A DNA stretch of 64,000 nucleotides from Dietzia timorensis. Its GTDB lineage: Bacteria; Actinomycetota; Actinomycetes; Mycobacteriales; Mycobacteriaceae. The DNA is taken from the NCBI RefSeq assembly GCF_001659785.1, contig NZ_CP015961.1, forward strand, positions 2,666,001 to 2,730,000, given 5' to 3'. A program made the translations under genes and the position numbers. The notes below the pieces were generated by a model that was not told the DNA's origin, did no database searches, and saw only the letters and a program-made list of their open reading frames with translations. Shown piece by piece: positions 1 to 13,981 of the stretch (its first letter is position 1; each line of letters opens with the position of its first letter).

Positions 1-1349
1 GAGCTGGCCGGTTCCCCGGCCCGGTCCGCGCCCTCTACTTCGGTAGAAAGATTTTCCTCGACGTCGACGTCCGTCGGGCCCGTAACCGGGCCATCTTCGA
101 GCTCCGGAACGGGAAGCCCCTTGACCCTCGCGATCGCGGCCTCGTAGACCTGCACGGTGCGCCTGGCGACGGCAGCCCAGCTGTATCGCTCCATCACGCG
201 CGCCCGCGCTCCTGTCGACAGGCGTTCACGCTCGGCCGGGTCCTCCAGTAGGGCCACGATATTCTTCGCCAGCTCTCCGTCATCCCCCGGTGTGACAAGG
301 ACGCCGGCGGACCCATCCGTCCCGACGACTTCGGGAAGTGCGCCCGCCTCGGAAGCGATGAGCGCACATCCCGAGGACATCGCCTCGACCGCAGGCAGCG
401 AGAATCCCTCGTACATGCTGGGCACGACGGCGATCTCGGCGGTGCCGACGAGGCGCGCGAGTTCGTCGTCGTCCACTCCGGAGACGACCTCGATCGAGTC
501 GCCGAGCCCGAGAGAATCGATGAGCGCTGCAGCCGCCCCGCCGCGCTTCAGCTTCGACACCAGCGTGAGCCGCGCCTCGGGGTGGGACTTTCGCACGGTC
601 GCGAGTGCGCGCAAGAGCACCGGTACGCCCTTGAGCGGCTCGTCGGCGCTTGCGACGGTGACGATGCGCCCAGGCTCGCGCTCGCGCCCGGGGTGGAAGC
701 GGTCGGTGTCGACGCCAAGCGGAACGGTCGCGATGGACTCCGGCGAGATCTCGAAATCGGTGACGATATCGCGCGCCGAGGACTCGGAGACCGTGAGAAT
801 CTCCGGAATCTTCCGCGCGACCTTCTTCTGCATCCCGAGGAAACCGAACCAGCGAGTCGTCGTGATCTTCTTGCGGATGCCCTTCGCCTCGGCAAGCGCG
901 AGCCTACGGTCGCGGGTAATCGGGTGGTGCAACGTAGCGACCACCGGGAAGCCCTGCTCCTGGAGATCGAGCAGCCCCGTGCCGAGGCACTGATTGTCGT
1001 GGATGACGTCGTAGTCCCCTAGCCTGCCCCGGAGAAGCTTGGCCATCCGCAGCGAGAAGGTGCGCGGTTCGGGGAAGCCGGCGGTGTACATCGTCCCGAG
1101 CTCGAGCAGGTCGATGCCGTCGCGGATCTCGCTCGGCCTCGGCGTGCGGAACGGGTTGACGTCGTTGTAGAGGTCCAGGCTCGGGACCTCGACGAGCCGC
1201 GGCCCGGGATCGAGTTCGGGGTACGGCTGCCCTGAGAAAACATCGACCTCGTGTCCCTGCTTGACCAGTTCCCTGGACAGGTGCCGGACGTAGACTCCCT
1301 GGCCACCACAGTGGGGTTTGCTCCGGTACGAAAGCAGGGCAATACGCAC
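1..1349 (-). CDS. Glycosyltransferase family 4 (partial, 3' end outside window)
   Basis: GT-B fold glycosyltransferase that probably transfers a sugar from a nucleotide-sugar donor. It reads from a GTG at 1349 to the window edge without a stop (449 codons). The N-terminus VRIALLSYRSKPHCGGQGVY carries the glycine-rich acceptor-side loop. The C-terminal half has the retaining GT4 E-x7-E motif (EGFSLPAVE) after a typical donor-site segment. An AGGAGG ribosome site lies about 9 nt upstream of the GTG. The sequence resembles the mycobacterial Rv0225-type glycosyltransferases as remembered; donor and acceptor are not known. It is transcribed away from rpoC across a terminator. Confidence 0.85.
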   Translation of the reverse strand, partial: MRIALLSYRSKPHCGGQGVYVRHLSRELVKQGHEVDVFSGQPYPELDPGPRLVEVPSLDLYNDVNPFRTPRPSEIRDGIDLLELGTMYTAGFPEPRTFSLRMAKLLRGRLGDYDVIHDNQCLGTGLLDLQEQGFPVVATLHHPITRDRRLALAEAKGIRKKITTTRWFGFLGMQKKVARKIPEILTVSESSARDIVTDFEISPESIATVPLGVDTDRFHPGREREPGRIVTVASADEPLKGVPVLLRALATVRKSHPEARLTLVSKLKRGGAAAALIDSLGLGDSIEVVSGVDDDELARLVGTAEIAVVPSMYEGFSLPAVEAMSSGCALIASEAGALPEVVGTDGSAGVLVTPGDDGELAKNIVALLEDPAERERLSTGARARVMERYSWAAVARRTVQVYEAAIARVKGLPVPELEDGPVTGPTDVDVEENLSTEVEGADRAGEPAS

Positions 1350-1491
1350 TGTGAGGGTCCTCCTAATTCTCGGGCAAATCCCCTTAATTCTAGAACACGT
1401 TCGCCCTCGCGCGCGTACGCGGTGCACTTCACACGGCCTGGACCGTGCCGAATGGCCACCCCCGCCACTTTACGCCGCCTCCGAAATGCAG

Positions 1492-1529
1492 AAGGCGCCC
1501 TCCCCCGCGTTTGCGGGAAAGGGCGCCTT
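1492..1529 (-). terminator. rpoC terminator hairpin
   Basis: The arms AAGGCGCCCT (1492-1501) and AGGGCGCCTT (1520-1529) pair perfectly. An inner stem CCCGC/GCGGG extends the hairpin with a GTTT loop. It lies about 40 nt after the rpoC stop. T-runs are short on both sides, so efficiency is uncertain. Of the 221 bp between rpoC and the glycosyltransferase, the rest holds only that gene's ribosome site. Confidence 0.75.
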
Positions 1530-1570
1530 TTGGCTGATCGAGCCGCGTTTACGGCAGCGCCGAGGTGGGG

Positions 1571-5515
<3,945 letters not shown>

Positions 5516-5545
5516 GTAACTTCCTTTCCCCGGTGTGGGTGGTAT

Positions 5546-5583
5546 GGCGGGCCCTGTTCGGAAAGTGCCCTTTCGGGCCCGCC
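5546..5583 (-). other. rpoB-rpoC intercistronic hairpin
   Basis: GGCGGGCCC (5546-5554) pairs with GGGCCCGCC (5575-5583), and the loop contains a second stem GAAAG/CTTTC. It sits in the 184-bp rpoB-rpoC spacer and lacks a T-tract. An RNA-processing or pausing element is more likely than a full terminator. This role is inferred. Confidence 0.5.
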
Positions 5584-5699
5584 GGGGTGGTTACTTCTTG
5601 CGGTTCACTGACCAGTGTGTTCTGGCCCCAAACCCTAAGGCAGTTACCGGGATTCCTGACGGCGCAGATGCTGCGCCCTCAGGTCACCGGTTCGATTCG

Positions 5700-8600
5700 C
5701 TACTGGATAGCCTCATCCGCCGAGGCACCCTCATCGCGCGAGAGGTTGATGCCCAGGTTCGCGGTGGCGCGATCCAGATCGTCGTCGTCTGCGCCTTCAC
5801 CGAGCGATACGGCGGTACCGTCCTGCGACAGCACCTCCACGTTGAGGCACAGCGACTGGAGCTCCTTGAGCAGAACCTTGAACGATTCCGGGATACCCGG
5901 CTCGGGGATGTTCTGCCCCTTGACGATCGCCTCGTACACCTTCACACGTCCGACCACGTCGTCGGACTTGATGGTGAGCAGCTCCTGCAGGGTGTATGCG
6001 GCGCCGTACGCCTGCATCGCCCAGCACTCCATCTCGCCGAAACGCTGGCCACCGAACTGGGCCTTACCGCCCAGCGGCTGCTGCGTAATCATCGAGTACG
6101 GGCCGGTCGAACGCGCGTGGATCTTGTCGTCGACCAGGTGGTGCAGCTTGAGGATGTACATGTAGCCGACAGCCACCGGGTACGGGTACGGCTCGCCGGA
6201 GCGGCCGTCGAACAAGGTGGCCTTGCCGTCCGCAGCGACCATGCGCTCTCCGTCGCGGTTCGGCAGCGTCGAACCGAGCAGACCGGCGAGCTCGTGGTCC
6301 TTGGCACCGTCGAACACCGGCGTCGCGGTATTCGTGTCGGCGGGAACCTCCATGAGCTCCTCGGGCAGCTTGCTGGCCCACTCCGGCAGGGACCCGTCCG
6401 CTTCGCGCGGCACTTCCCAACCGGTCTTGGCGAGCCAACCGAGGTGTGTCTCGAGGATCTGTCCGATGTTCATACGTCGCGGAACACCGTGGGTGTTCAG
6501 GATGATGTCGACCGGCGAACCATCCGGCATGAACGGCATGTCCTCGGCGGGGAGAATCTTGCCGATGACGCCCTTGTTGCCGTGACGGCCGGCGAGCTTA
6601 TCGCCGTCCTGGATCTTGCGCTTCTGCGCAACGTACACGCGGACCAGCTCGTTGACGCCGGGGCTCAGGCCCTCGTCGTCGTCCTCGCCGCGCGTGAACA
6701 CCCGGACGCCGATGACCTTGCCGGACTCGCCGTGCGGGACCTTGAGCGAGGTGTCGCGAACTTCCTTGGCCTTCTCGCCGAAAATCGCGCGCAGCAGGCG
6801 CTCCTCCGGGGTCAGCTCGGTCTCGCCCTTGGGCGTGACCTTGCCGACGAGGATGTCGCCGTCGCGAACCTCGGCACCGATGCGGATGATGCCGCGCTCG
6901 TCGAGGTCGGCGAGCACGTCGTCCGAAACGTTCGGGATGTCACGGGTGATCTCCTCGACACCGAGCTTGGTGTCGCGCGCGTCGATCTCGTGCTCCTCGA
7001 TGTGAATCGAGGTGAGAACGTCCTCTTCCACGAGGCGCTGCGACAGGATGATCGCGTCCTCGTAGTTGTGGCCCTCCCACGGCATGACCGCGACGAGAAG
7101 GTTCTTACCGAGCGCCATCTCGCCGTTGTCGGTCGCGGGACCATCGGCAAGAACCTGTCCTGCCTCGACGCGGGCGCCCTCGTCGACGATCGGCTTCTGA
7201 TTCGAGCACGTTCCCTGGTTCGAGCGGGCGAACTTGTTGAGGCGGTAGGTCTGCCGACCGCCCTCATCGTCCATCACAGTGATGTAGTCGGCGGAAACCT
7301 CTTCGACGACACCGGCGAAATCGCTGACGATCACGTCACCGGCATCGACGGCTGCGCGCAGCTCCATGCCGGTACCGACGAGCGGCGACTCGCTGCGCAC
7401 GAGCGGCACAGCCTGACGCTGCATGTTCGCACCCATGAGTGCACGGTTGGCGTCGTCGTGCTCGAGGAACGGAATCATCGCGGTGGCAACCGATGCGAGC
7501 TGGCGCGGCGACACATCCATGTAGCCGATGTCCGAGACCGGCACCTGCTCGACGTCACCGAACTTCTTGCGCACGAGAACCGTCTCGCCGAGGATATTGC
7601 CCTCGTTGTCGACAGGGGTGTTGGCCTGCGCGACGATGTGACGGTCTTCCTCGTCGGCGGTGAGGTAATCGACGTCATCGGTGATCTTGCCGTCGACGAC
7701 TCGCCGGTACGGCGTCTCGATGAAGCCGAACGGGTTTACCCGGGCGTACACCGACAGCGAACCGATCAGACCAATGTTCGGGCCCTCCGGGGTCTCGATC
7801 GGGCACATGCGTCCGTAGTGGGACGCGTGCACGTCGCGAACCTCCAGGCCGGCACGTTCACGCGAGAGGCCGCCGGGGCCGAGCGCCGACAGGCGACGCT
7901 TGTGCGTCAGACCCGACAGCGGGTTGTTCTGGTCCATGAACTGCGACAGCTGCGAGGTTCCGAAGAACTCCTTGAGCGCCGCGGTGATCGGACGGATGTT
8001 GATGAGCGACTGCGGGGTGATCGCCTCGGAGTCCTGCGTGGTCATGCGCTCGCGAACGACGCGCTCCATGCGGGACAGGCCGACGCGGACCTGGTTCTGG
8101 ATGAGCTCACCCACGGTGCGCAGGCGGCGGTTGCCGAAGTGGTCGATATCGTCGACCTCGACCGGAACCTCGCGCCCCTCGGGCAGCTCCATCGTCGGAT
8201 CACCGGCGTGCAGGCGAACGAGGTACTCGATCGTCGCAGCGATGTCCTCGCGGGTCAGCGTCGTCGTGGCGTCGAGCTCCGGATCGGGCAGGCCGAGCTT
8301 GCGGTTGACCTTGTAGCGGCCGACGCGCGCGAGATCGTAGCGCTTGTCCTTGAAGAACAGGTTGTCGAGCAGCGCGACGGCAGCGTCCTTCGTCGGCGGC
8401 TCGCCCGGGCGCAGCTTCCGATAGATCTCGAGCAGCGCGCCATCGGTGTCTTCGACGGCGTCCTTTTCGAGGGTCGACATCATGATCTCGGAGAAGCCGA
8501 AGCGCTCCTTGATCTCGGACTCGGTCCAGCCGAGAGCCTTGAGGAACACGGTGACCGACTGGCGACGCTTACGGTCTATACGGACACCGACGGTGTCGCG

Positions 8601-9197
8601 CTTATCGACGTCGAATTCGAGCCATGCGCCGCGCGACGGGATGACCTTGACCGAATGGACATCCTTTTCCGTGGACTTGTCGCGACTCCGGTCGAAGTAC
8701 ACGCCCGGAGAGCGGACGAGCTGCGACACGACGACACGCTCGGTGCCGTTGATGATGAACGTGCCCTTAGGCGTCATCATCGGGAAATCGCCCATGAACA
8801 CCGTCTGGGACTTGATCTCGCCGGTCTCGGTGTTCTCGAACTCGGCGGTCACGAAGAGCGGGGCCTCGTAGGTGAGGTCCTTTTCCTTGCAGGTGTCGAT
8901 GGACGCCTTGACCTCTTCGAAGTACGGCTCCGAGAACGACAGAGAAAGCGAACCCGAGAAATCTTCAATCGGAGAAATTTCGGTGAGAATGGAGTCGAGG
9001 CCACTCTCGAGATTGGTCACGCCACGCGCGGCGGCGTTCTCGGCCCAACGGTCCGAGCCGATGAACCATTCGAACGACTCGGTCTGCAGATCAAGCAGGC
9101 CGGGCACCGCGAGCGGCTCATTGATTTTCGCGAAAGATACGCGCCTGGGTGCACCAGGAACAGTGGAGACTGACTTGGTCTGGCGGGAGACTGCCAA
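5700..9197 (-). CDS. rpoB: DNA-directed RNA polymerase subunit beta
   Basis: Catalytic subunit beta, 1165 aa from the chosen start. The rifampicin pocket (about residues 412-445; [14 protein letters not shown] and [14 protein letters not shown]) has the wild-type Asp, His and Ser residues of drug-sensitive enzymes. The start is taken as TTG at 9197 (AVSRQTKSV follows) because GGAAGGA lies about 6 nt upstream. The longer reading from a GTG at 9242 would place this ribosome site inside the coding region. The upstream codons LEGPI are also similar in Corynebacterium glutamicum as remembered, as expected for a conserved ribosome site. First gene of rpoBC. Confidence 0.97.
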   Translation of the reverse strand: MAVSRQTKSVSTVPGAPRRVSFAKINEPLAVPGLLDLQTESFEWFIGSDRWAENAAARGVTNLESGLDSILTEISPIEDFSGSLSLSFSEPYFEEVKASIDTCKEKDLTYEAPLFVTAEFENTETGEIKSQTVFMGDFPMMTPKGTFIINGTERVVVSQLVRSPGVYFDRSRDKSTEKDVHSVKVIPSRGAWLEFDVDKRDTVGVRIDRKRRQSVTVFLKALGWTESEIKERFGFSEIMMSTLEKDAVEDTDGALLEIYRKLRPGEPPTKDAAVALLDNLFFKDKRYDLARVGRYKVNRKLGLPDPELDATTTLTREDIAATIEYLVRLHAGDPTMELPEGREVPVEVDDIDHFGNRRLRTVGELIQNQVRVGLSRMERVVRERMTTQDSEAITPQSLINIRPITAALKEFFGTSQLSQFMDQNNPLSGLTHKRRLSALGPGGLSRERAGLEVRDVHASHYGRMCPIETPEGPNIGLIGSLSVYARVNPFGFIETPYRRVVDGKITDDVDYLTADEEDRHIVAQANTPVDNEGNILGETVLVRKKFGDVEQVPVSDIGYMDVSPRQLASVATAMIPFLEHDDANRALMGANMQRQAVPLVRSESPLVGTGMELRAAVDAGDVIVSDFAGVVEEVSADYITVMDDEGGRQTYRLNKFARSNQGTCSNQKPIVDEGARVEAGQVLADGPATDNGEMALGKNLLVAVMPWEGHNYEDAIILSQRLVEEDVLTSIHIEEHEIDARDTKLGVEEITRDIPNVSDDVLADLDERGIIRIGAEVRDGDILVGKVTPKGETELTPEERLLRAIFGEKAKEVRDTSLKVPHGESGKVIGVRVFTRGEDDDEGLSPGVNELVRVYVAQKRKIQDGDKLAGRHGNKGVIGKILPAEDMPFMPDGSPVDIILNTHGVPRRMNIGQILETHLGWLAKTGWEVPREADGSLPEWASKLPEELMEVPADTNTATPVFDGAKDHELAGLLGSTLPNRDGERMVAADGKATLFDGRSGEPYPYPVAVGYMYILKLHHLVDDKIHARSTGPYSMITQQPLGGKAQFGGQRFGEMECWAMQAYGAAYTLQELLTIKSDDVVGRVKVYEAIVKGQNIPEPGIPESFKVLLKELQSLCLNVEVLSQDGTAVSLGEGADDDDLDRATANLGINLSRDEGASADEAIQ

Positions 9198-9419
9198 GAT
9201 GGGTCCTTCCAGCACCTCACGTGGCCACAAGTACGCAGCCACAAACTAGTTGTATTCGGCGAGCAGAAACCGGCTTACACTCACCGCTCATACCCCCGCT
9301 ATATGAGGCAACCAACCCGTGTTTGTGCAGTTCCAGGAGGCGACGACCAAAATAGGTGCGAAATCCTCGGAATGCGGACGGTTGGTGGAAACGACAAAAT
9401 GAAGCCAGCGCAACGTCCT

Positions 9420-9448
9420 ACTATAGCTACTCGCGACAAATGTGTCCA
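9420..9448 (-). promoter_or_regulatory. rpoB promoter (housekeeping sigma type)
   Basis: Reading the minus strand, TGGACA (9443-9448) is followed by a 17-nt spacer and TATAGT (9420-9425). This predicts a leader of roughly 210 nt before the rpoB TTG. The 462-bp gap 9198-9659 holds this promoter, the long leader and the hairpin at 9608-9640; no gene is seen. Confidence 0.6.
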
Positions 9449-9607
9449 GAGCGAGTTTTCGCCGCCCCCGATGTGGGAATCGGGGCGGGCGCGAGTCGAG
9501 CAACAAGCGGCTGGCGATGCGCCTGGCTCTCACGCCCGAACATCGGGCGTGTCGCGAACACTTTAAGAGTGAACCGTGTGCGGCGATTCGTCAAGGCCCA
9601 AATGGGC

Positions 9608-9640
9608 GAGTCGCCCCGCACGATGTGTGCGGGGCGACTC
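9608..9640 (-). terminator. Terminator of the Mce locus
   Basis: A perfect 14-bp stem, GAGTCGCCCCGCAC (9608-9621) with GTGCGGGGCGACTC (9627-9640), and a 5-nt loop. It starts 19 nt beyond the stop of the last Mce-associated gene. No strong T-run follows. It insulates the Mce locus from the rpoB promoter. Confidence 0.7.
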
Positions 9641-9659
9641 GGTTCTTCAGCCGGAAGGC

Positions 9660-10286
9660 CTAACTCGGCAGGTCGGGGATCGACGACAGCTTCCAGTCAC
9701 CGTCGACCTTCTCCAACCGAATCAGGTACGTGCCGTCGGTCGATCCGGCCGCTTGACCGTCCTGCGTAACGGAGACATTCTGCGCGATGAGCACCTCTGC
9801 GCGATTGTCCTCCAGGTACGTGACGCCGACGTCGCTGATCGTCACGTCGACCTTGGTTTTAGCCTGTTCGTACGTGTCGGAGAGCTGATCCCAGCTCTTC
9901 ATCAATTCGTCTTCGAGCCCCTGGGTCATAATGTCCGGAAGCCCGGCGACGTAATCATCCAGCGTTTCGTAGTCGATCGCCACCAACTTCTTGGCGTTCT
10001 CCGCCGCGGCCGTCGCCACAGCATCCGTCTCCGCGCGATCCGCATAGGCCTGATTCTCGAAGCCCAGACCGGGACGGAAGAACAAGACGACGGCTACGAC
10101 GATTCCGATGAGCCCGACCGCGAGAGCGGTCATGGGCCAAGCCGCGCTCATGCGCGTCTTCTTCATCTTCTTGCCCGCCTTCGCCGCCGCGTCAGAAGTG
10201 GTGTCCTCGGCGCCGGCAGATTTTTCCGCAGCCTGGTCGGCGTCCACGTCGGCGACGGCGTCGTTCTTTTTCGCATCTTTCGCCAT
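9660..10286 (-). CDS. Mce-associated membrane protein (second)
   Basis: 208 aa. The N-terminus is charged and Ala/Lys/Asp-rich (about 1-45). One transmembrane helix follows at about 50-70 (WPMTALAVGLIGIVVAVVLFF), then an extracytoplasmic domain ending in a short beta-rich segment (DGTYLIRLEKVDGDWKLSSI). This is the layout of Mas proteins that accompany mce operons and are thought to stabilise the Mce complex. It lies 3 nt after the other Mas gene, so the two are co-transcribed. No enzymatic motif is visible. Confidence 0.8.
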   Translation of the reverse strand: MAKDAKKNDAVADVDADQAAEKSAGAEDTTSDAAAKAGKKMKKTRMSAAWPMTALAVGLIGIVVAVVLFFRPGLGFENQAYADRAETDAVATAAAENAKKLVAIDYETLDDYVAGLPDIMTQGLEDELMKSWDQLSDTYEQAKTKVDVTISDVGVTYLEDNRAEVLIAQNVSVTQDGQAAGSTDGTYLIRLEKVDGDWKLSSIPDLPS

Positions 10287-10289
10287 GGC

Positions 10290-11303
10290 TTAGTTCCCTC
10301 CTGCCGTCGTCGCGGCTGCGCCACTCGTGGGCGAGGCGTCGTCGTCACCGTCTTCACCGTCGTCACCGGACGCGGAGCCACTACCGGAGTCCGCATCGGA
10401 TTCAGAGGCCGCGTCCGCGCCCTCACCTGCATCGCTGTCCTCGCCGCCCCCGGCACCGCCGGTCACGTTGTCGAGTTGCTGCACCCCTTCGGAGGACTCG
10501 CCGACGGGCACCTGGGCACCGATCGCGACGAGCTCGGCGACCTTCCACTGATCGCCTTCGCGAATGAGCTCCACGCGGGCCGCCTGACGCCCCGACACCG
10601 GGGGAAGCTCCTCTCGTTCGGACTGCGCCGTGTACACGAGGAGCACTGTCGCCGTGCCGGTGTCTTCGTCGATATCGCTCAACGCCGAATTGGAGATCTG
10701 CGCCGACGTCGTCGCGCCCTGATCCACCACGGTTTGCTTGATCTGCTCGGCGTATTCATCCTGCTGAGCGAGAAACTCACCTGTCGACCCCTCGCGCAAC
10801 CGCTCCTGGTCCTCATCGATCGTGTCGGCGGAAAACGACAACGAGTTGACCACGACCTGCGACGCGACGTCGATAACCTCGTCGCGCAGAGCGGCCGCAT
10901 TCTTGTCGCTGCGATCCTGGAAGTAACCGATGGCCTGCCACACAGCTCCCGCCACACCAATCACAAGTATGACGACGGAGAGCACCGCCACCCATGCCGG
11001 AACGCCACCGCGTTTCTTCGCGCCTTCGCCGCCGGCCGACGACGCGTCCCCGCCGTCCTCGCGGTTCTCGCGGTTCTCGCCGACGTCGTGGCCGGAGTCC
11101 TTGGATTTCTTGGACGCCTCGGATTTCTTGGCCTCCTTCGAGGAGGATGTGCTCGCCGCCTCGCTTTCGCGCTTCGAGGGCGGATTCCCAGTGTCCTTGG
11201 CGGAACCGGTTGCGGTGTCCTTAGAATCCTTTGGGTCCTTGGAATCCTTCGAGTCCTTGGGGTCCGCCGAATTCTCCGGCGGGGTCTTGTCGTCCTTGCT
11301 CAC
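10290..11303 (-). CDS. Mce-associated membrane protein (first)
   Basis: 337 aa. A long Lys/Ser/Asp/Glu-rich disordered N-terminus (about 1-98) contains repeated KDSKD units. A transmembrane helix lies near 100-123, followed by an outer domain of Mas type (residues about 125-265) and an acidic Ser/Gly/Asp tail. It is the first gene after mceF, separated by a terminator hairpin and a palindrome, so it may have its own promoter. Expected role: accessory protein of the Mce lipid importer, inferred from position and topology. Confidence 0.8.
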   Translation of the reverse strand: MSKDDKTPPENSADPKDSKDSKDPKDSKDTATGSAKDTGNPPSKRESEAASTSSSKEAKKSEASKKSKDSGHDVGENRENREDGGDASSAGGEGAKKRGGVPAWVAVLSVVILVIGVAGAVWQAIGYFQDRSDKNAAALRDEVIDVASQVVVNSLSFSADTIDEDQERLREGSTGEFLAQQDEYAEQIKQTVVDQGATTSAQISNSALSDIDEDTGTATVLLVYTAQSEREELPPVSGRQAARVELIREGDQWKVAELVAIGAQVPVGESSEGVQQLDNVTGGAGGGEDSDAGEGADAASESDADSGSGSASGDDGEDGDDDASPTSGAAATTAGGN

Positions 11304-11359
11304 TTCTCTCCTTGAACCACGGCATGCGAAAAGGGCGCACGCTTCTGCGGTCTCGGTAG

Positions 11360-11378
11360 TGACGGCCGTACGCCGTCA
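11360..11378. promoter_or_regulatory. Palindrome upstream of the mas genes
   Basis: TGACGGC (11360-11366) and GCCGTCA (11372-11378) are separated by CGTAC, about 55 bp before the first mas start. The size and symmetry fit an operator, but the binding protein is unknown. Confidence 0.3.
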
Positions 11379-11435
11379 GTAGAAAATGCCGTAACCACCC
11401 TAGGTGACGTACCTTACAGGCGGCTGGTAGCCGAA

Positions 11436-11469
11436 AGCCGGGCGCGGCGTTGTGTCGCTGCGCCCGGCT
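11436..11469 (-). terminator. Terminator after mceF
   Basis: A 10-bp stem, AGCCGGGCGC (11436-11445) with GCGCCCGGCT (11460-11469), followed on the minus strand by TTTCGG. It starts 5 nt beyond the mceF stop and may reduce read-through into the mas genes. Confidence 0.6.
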
Positions 11470-11474
11470 GTGGT

Positions 11475-12728
11475 CTAACCGCTCCCCTTCGGCACGGCCC
11501 CGGTGAACTCGGCGAGTTGTTGACCAACTGCCGACAGATCGAGACGGTCCGGCGCCACCTTCGGTTTGTTGTCCCAAGGCTGGACGACCTCCGGATCGGC
11601 CAGCTCGGCGCTCTCTTGACCACGAACCGAGGTCATCGAACCCTCGGGCACCTTACAGCCAGCGTCCCAGTTCACAGGGAAATCCTGCTCTTGGTAGTCG
11701 AAGCTCGGGTCCGCAGCCTTCATCTCGTCGAGCATTTCATGGGTGCGTTCGTAGCCGATGGTGCACGGCGGCGGATTGTTGTTCTCCAGCACGAGCCCGA
11801 AGTGGATCGTGCCATCGCCCGGCGCCACTGACTGCGAACCGGAGGACAGTACGGGCAACAGCTGCAGGAGCGTGCGAACACCCGCCGACCTCGGATCCAC
11901 GGCCTTCATCGTCGTAGACAGCCGTTCGGTGGCAACAGTGAGCGGAGGGCCGGACTGTCGCACGAGCTGGCTTGCCTCGGTGCTGAACTCGCCGGAGGTA
12001 TCGATGAGGCGGCGCAGATCGCTGTCCGAGTCTCGGAGCGCCTCGGTCACCGTGCGGAGGTCGCCGGAGAACGAGACAATCTCCGCCTGTTGCACCGCCT
12101 GCGTGTCGAGCACCACGGCACCATCCTGGATAAGCCGTTTGAGCTGTGGAAGCGTCTCGATTCCGGTTTCGGACAACTCGACGAGCGAGTCGGCGAGGTT
12201 TCGCAATTCCGGACCGCGATCGCGGACGGCATCGCCGAGTTCTTCCACAGTGATACGGAGCGGGTCCAGCGGAATCGAACGAGCGAGATCGTCGACGTTT
12301 TCGATGAGCTCCTCGACACGAACCGGAAGATCCTCGCGCGTGCCGCTCAGGGTGCTGCCGGCTTCGAGATACGGCTCGGAATCGCTGACGGGCCGTAGGT
12401 CAACGTACTGCTCACCGATCGCGGAGCGATTGGCCACCACTGCGCGAGCATTCGCGGGGATCTGCGGCGCATCCTTGTCGATCTCGAGCTCGACATTCAC
12501 ACCGTCGTTGGTCAGGCTCAGATCGCCGACACGCCCCACCTCGACGCCGCGGTAGGACACCGCAGCATTGGTGAAGATACCGCCGGAATCCGGCAGCTCG
12601 AGGTTGACGCTGTACTGCCCGAAGCCAAATAGCGTCGGAATGCGCACGTAGTTGATGCCGACATAGGCAACGCCGACTGCGGCGATGACACAGAACGCGA
12701 TCAGCTGGTAACGGATTGATTTTTTCAT
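11475..12728 (-). CDS. mceF: Mce family protein MceF
   Basis: 417 aa. An N-terminal transmembrane anchor (about 7-28) is followed by the MCE/MlaD domain (about 38-120; SYRGVEVGRVG) and a long helical region predicted to build the lipid tunnel. The C-terminal extension is Pro/Asp-rich. It is the sixth of six MCE subunits, which together form a hexameric substrate-binding tube in the envelope. Its ATG overlaps the mceE stop (ATGA), which indicates translational coupling. Letter order follows gene order. Confidence 0.9.
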   Translation of the reverse strand: MKKSIRYQLIAFCVIAAVGVAYVGINYVRIPTLFGFGQYSVNLELPDSGGIFTNAAVSYRGVEVGRVGDLSLTNDGVNVELEIDKDAPQIPANARAVVANRSAIGEQYVDLRPVSDSEPYLEAGSTLSGTREDLPVRVEELIENVDDLARSIPLDPLRITVEELGDAVRDRGPELRNLADSLVELSETGIETLPQLKRLIQDGAVVLDTQAVQQAEIVSFSGDLRTVTEALRDSDSDLRRLIDTSGEFSTEASQLVRQSGPPLTVATERLSTTMKAVDPRSAGVRTLLQLLPVLSSGSQSVAPGDGTIHFGLVLENNNPPPCTIGYERTHEMLDEMKAADPSFDYQEQDFPVNWDAGCKVPEGSMTSVRGQESAELADPEVVQPWDNKPKVAPDRLDLSAVGQQLAEFTGAVPKGSG

Positions 12729-13981
12729 CCCTGCGCCTCGTCTGCCTCTTCGAGGAGATGCTCCATCGTGGGCGAGAAGTCACTCAAGCCCGGAGTCTCC
12801 GGCCCTTCGACCGCGCGCGACATCATTCTCTGCGGCTCTGGGAATAGCGGGAGCGGAAGTACGATGGTCGTCCTCCGGTCCGGACCGTTCTCCCCCGCCC
12901 ACGGGTTACGCGGGTCTTCCGAGTACGGCCCCGACGTCGTCGTCGGTGCAATCGACTGCGGGTCGCCCTTGCCGACACCGAGGTTGGAAAGCACGTTCGC
13001 AACCTGGGTGTCGACGTTGAGGAACACGTTCGACGACGAACCGATCGTCGTATCCGCAGATGAGTCAGGGAACGGATACGTCGGCACGATGGCGGCGACA
13101 TCGACGAGTTCCGGAGTCACCTTGGACAGCTCCTGAAGCACCGGGCGCAAGGCGCGCAGATCTGCGATGAGATCCTCGCGAGAGCGCACCAGCAGATCCG
13201 TACCGGACTGTCCGAGAGCATCGATGCGCCGGAGCATCTCGACGAATTGCGGACGCTGCTCGTCAAGCACCCGCACACCTTCCGGGAGCTCGTCCAGGAT
13301 CGCCTCGATCTGCGGCGTCTGTTCCCGGGTATTTGCCGAGAGCTCATTGACCCCATCGATCGCATTGACGATCGAGTCCCGCTGACGATTGAGGGAGTTG
13401 ATGAGGTCGGCGGTGGTGTTGAGAGTGTCTTTCAGCTGATTCTCGCGACCGTTCGTCATGGAATTCAGTTCCGTAACGATCGACTGGATCTGGCTGAGGC
13501 CACCACCGTTGAGCACCAGGCTCAACGCACCGAGAACCTGCTCGATATTAGTCGCCGTCCTCGTCCGTTCCAGCGGGATGACGTCTCCATCGCCGAGCTT
13601 GCCGTGCGGAGTCCCACCTTCCGGCGCCGAGAGTTCAACGAATTTCTCACCCAGGAGGTTGGTCTGCTGAACGGAGGCGACGGCGTTGGCCGGGAGGGCG
13701 ACGTCGTTGCGCAATTCGATCTCGATCTGAGCGGTCCACCCGTCCTCAGCGAGCGAAATATTATCGATACGCCCTGCGGGGAGCCCGTTGACCTTTACCG
13801 TGCCCTGCCGGACAAGGTCGAGAACGTCCTCGAACTGGATGGACACATTGATCGGGTCGCTACCGGTATTCGCCCCACCGGGCAACGGCACGTCTTCGAG
13901 GCTCGTGCCACAGCCGGCGGTCAACGCGACGACCGCGCCGAGGGCGATAGCGGACGATGTGACCTTGATCCGGCGATTCAT
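12725..13981 (-). CDS. mceE: Mce family lipoprotein MceE
   Basis: 418 aa. The signal peptide ends in the lipobox LTAGC (Cys at about 24), so this subunit is lipid-anchored, as is normal for MceE (LprK/LprN type). The MCE domain follows (DVLDLVRQGTVKVNGLPAGR), then a helical domain with many Ser/Thr/Gln heptads. It overlaps both neighbours by 4 nt (ATGA). Role: a subunit of the lipid-conducting Mce tube. Confidence 0.92.
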   Translation of the reverse strand: MNRRIKVTSSAIALGAVVALTAGCGTSLEDVPLPGGANTGSDPINVSIQFEDVLDLVRQGTVKVNGLPAGRIDNISLAEDGWTAQIEIELRNDVALPANAVASVQQTNLLGEKFVELSAPEGGTPHGKLGDGDVIPLERTRTATNIEQVLGALSLVLNGGGLSQIQSIVTELNSMTNGRENQLKDTLNTTADLINSLNRQRDSIVNAIDGVNELSANTREQTPQIEAILDELPEGVRVLDEQRPQFVEMLRRIDALGQSGTDLLVRSREDLIADLRALRPVLQELSKVTPELVDVAAIVPTYPFPDSSADTTIGSSSNVFLNVDTQVANVLSNLGVGKGDPQSIAPTTTSGPYSEDPRNPWAGENGPDRRTTIVLPLPLFPEPQRMMSRAVEGPETPGLSDFSPTMEHLLEEADEAQG

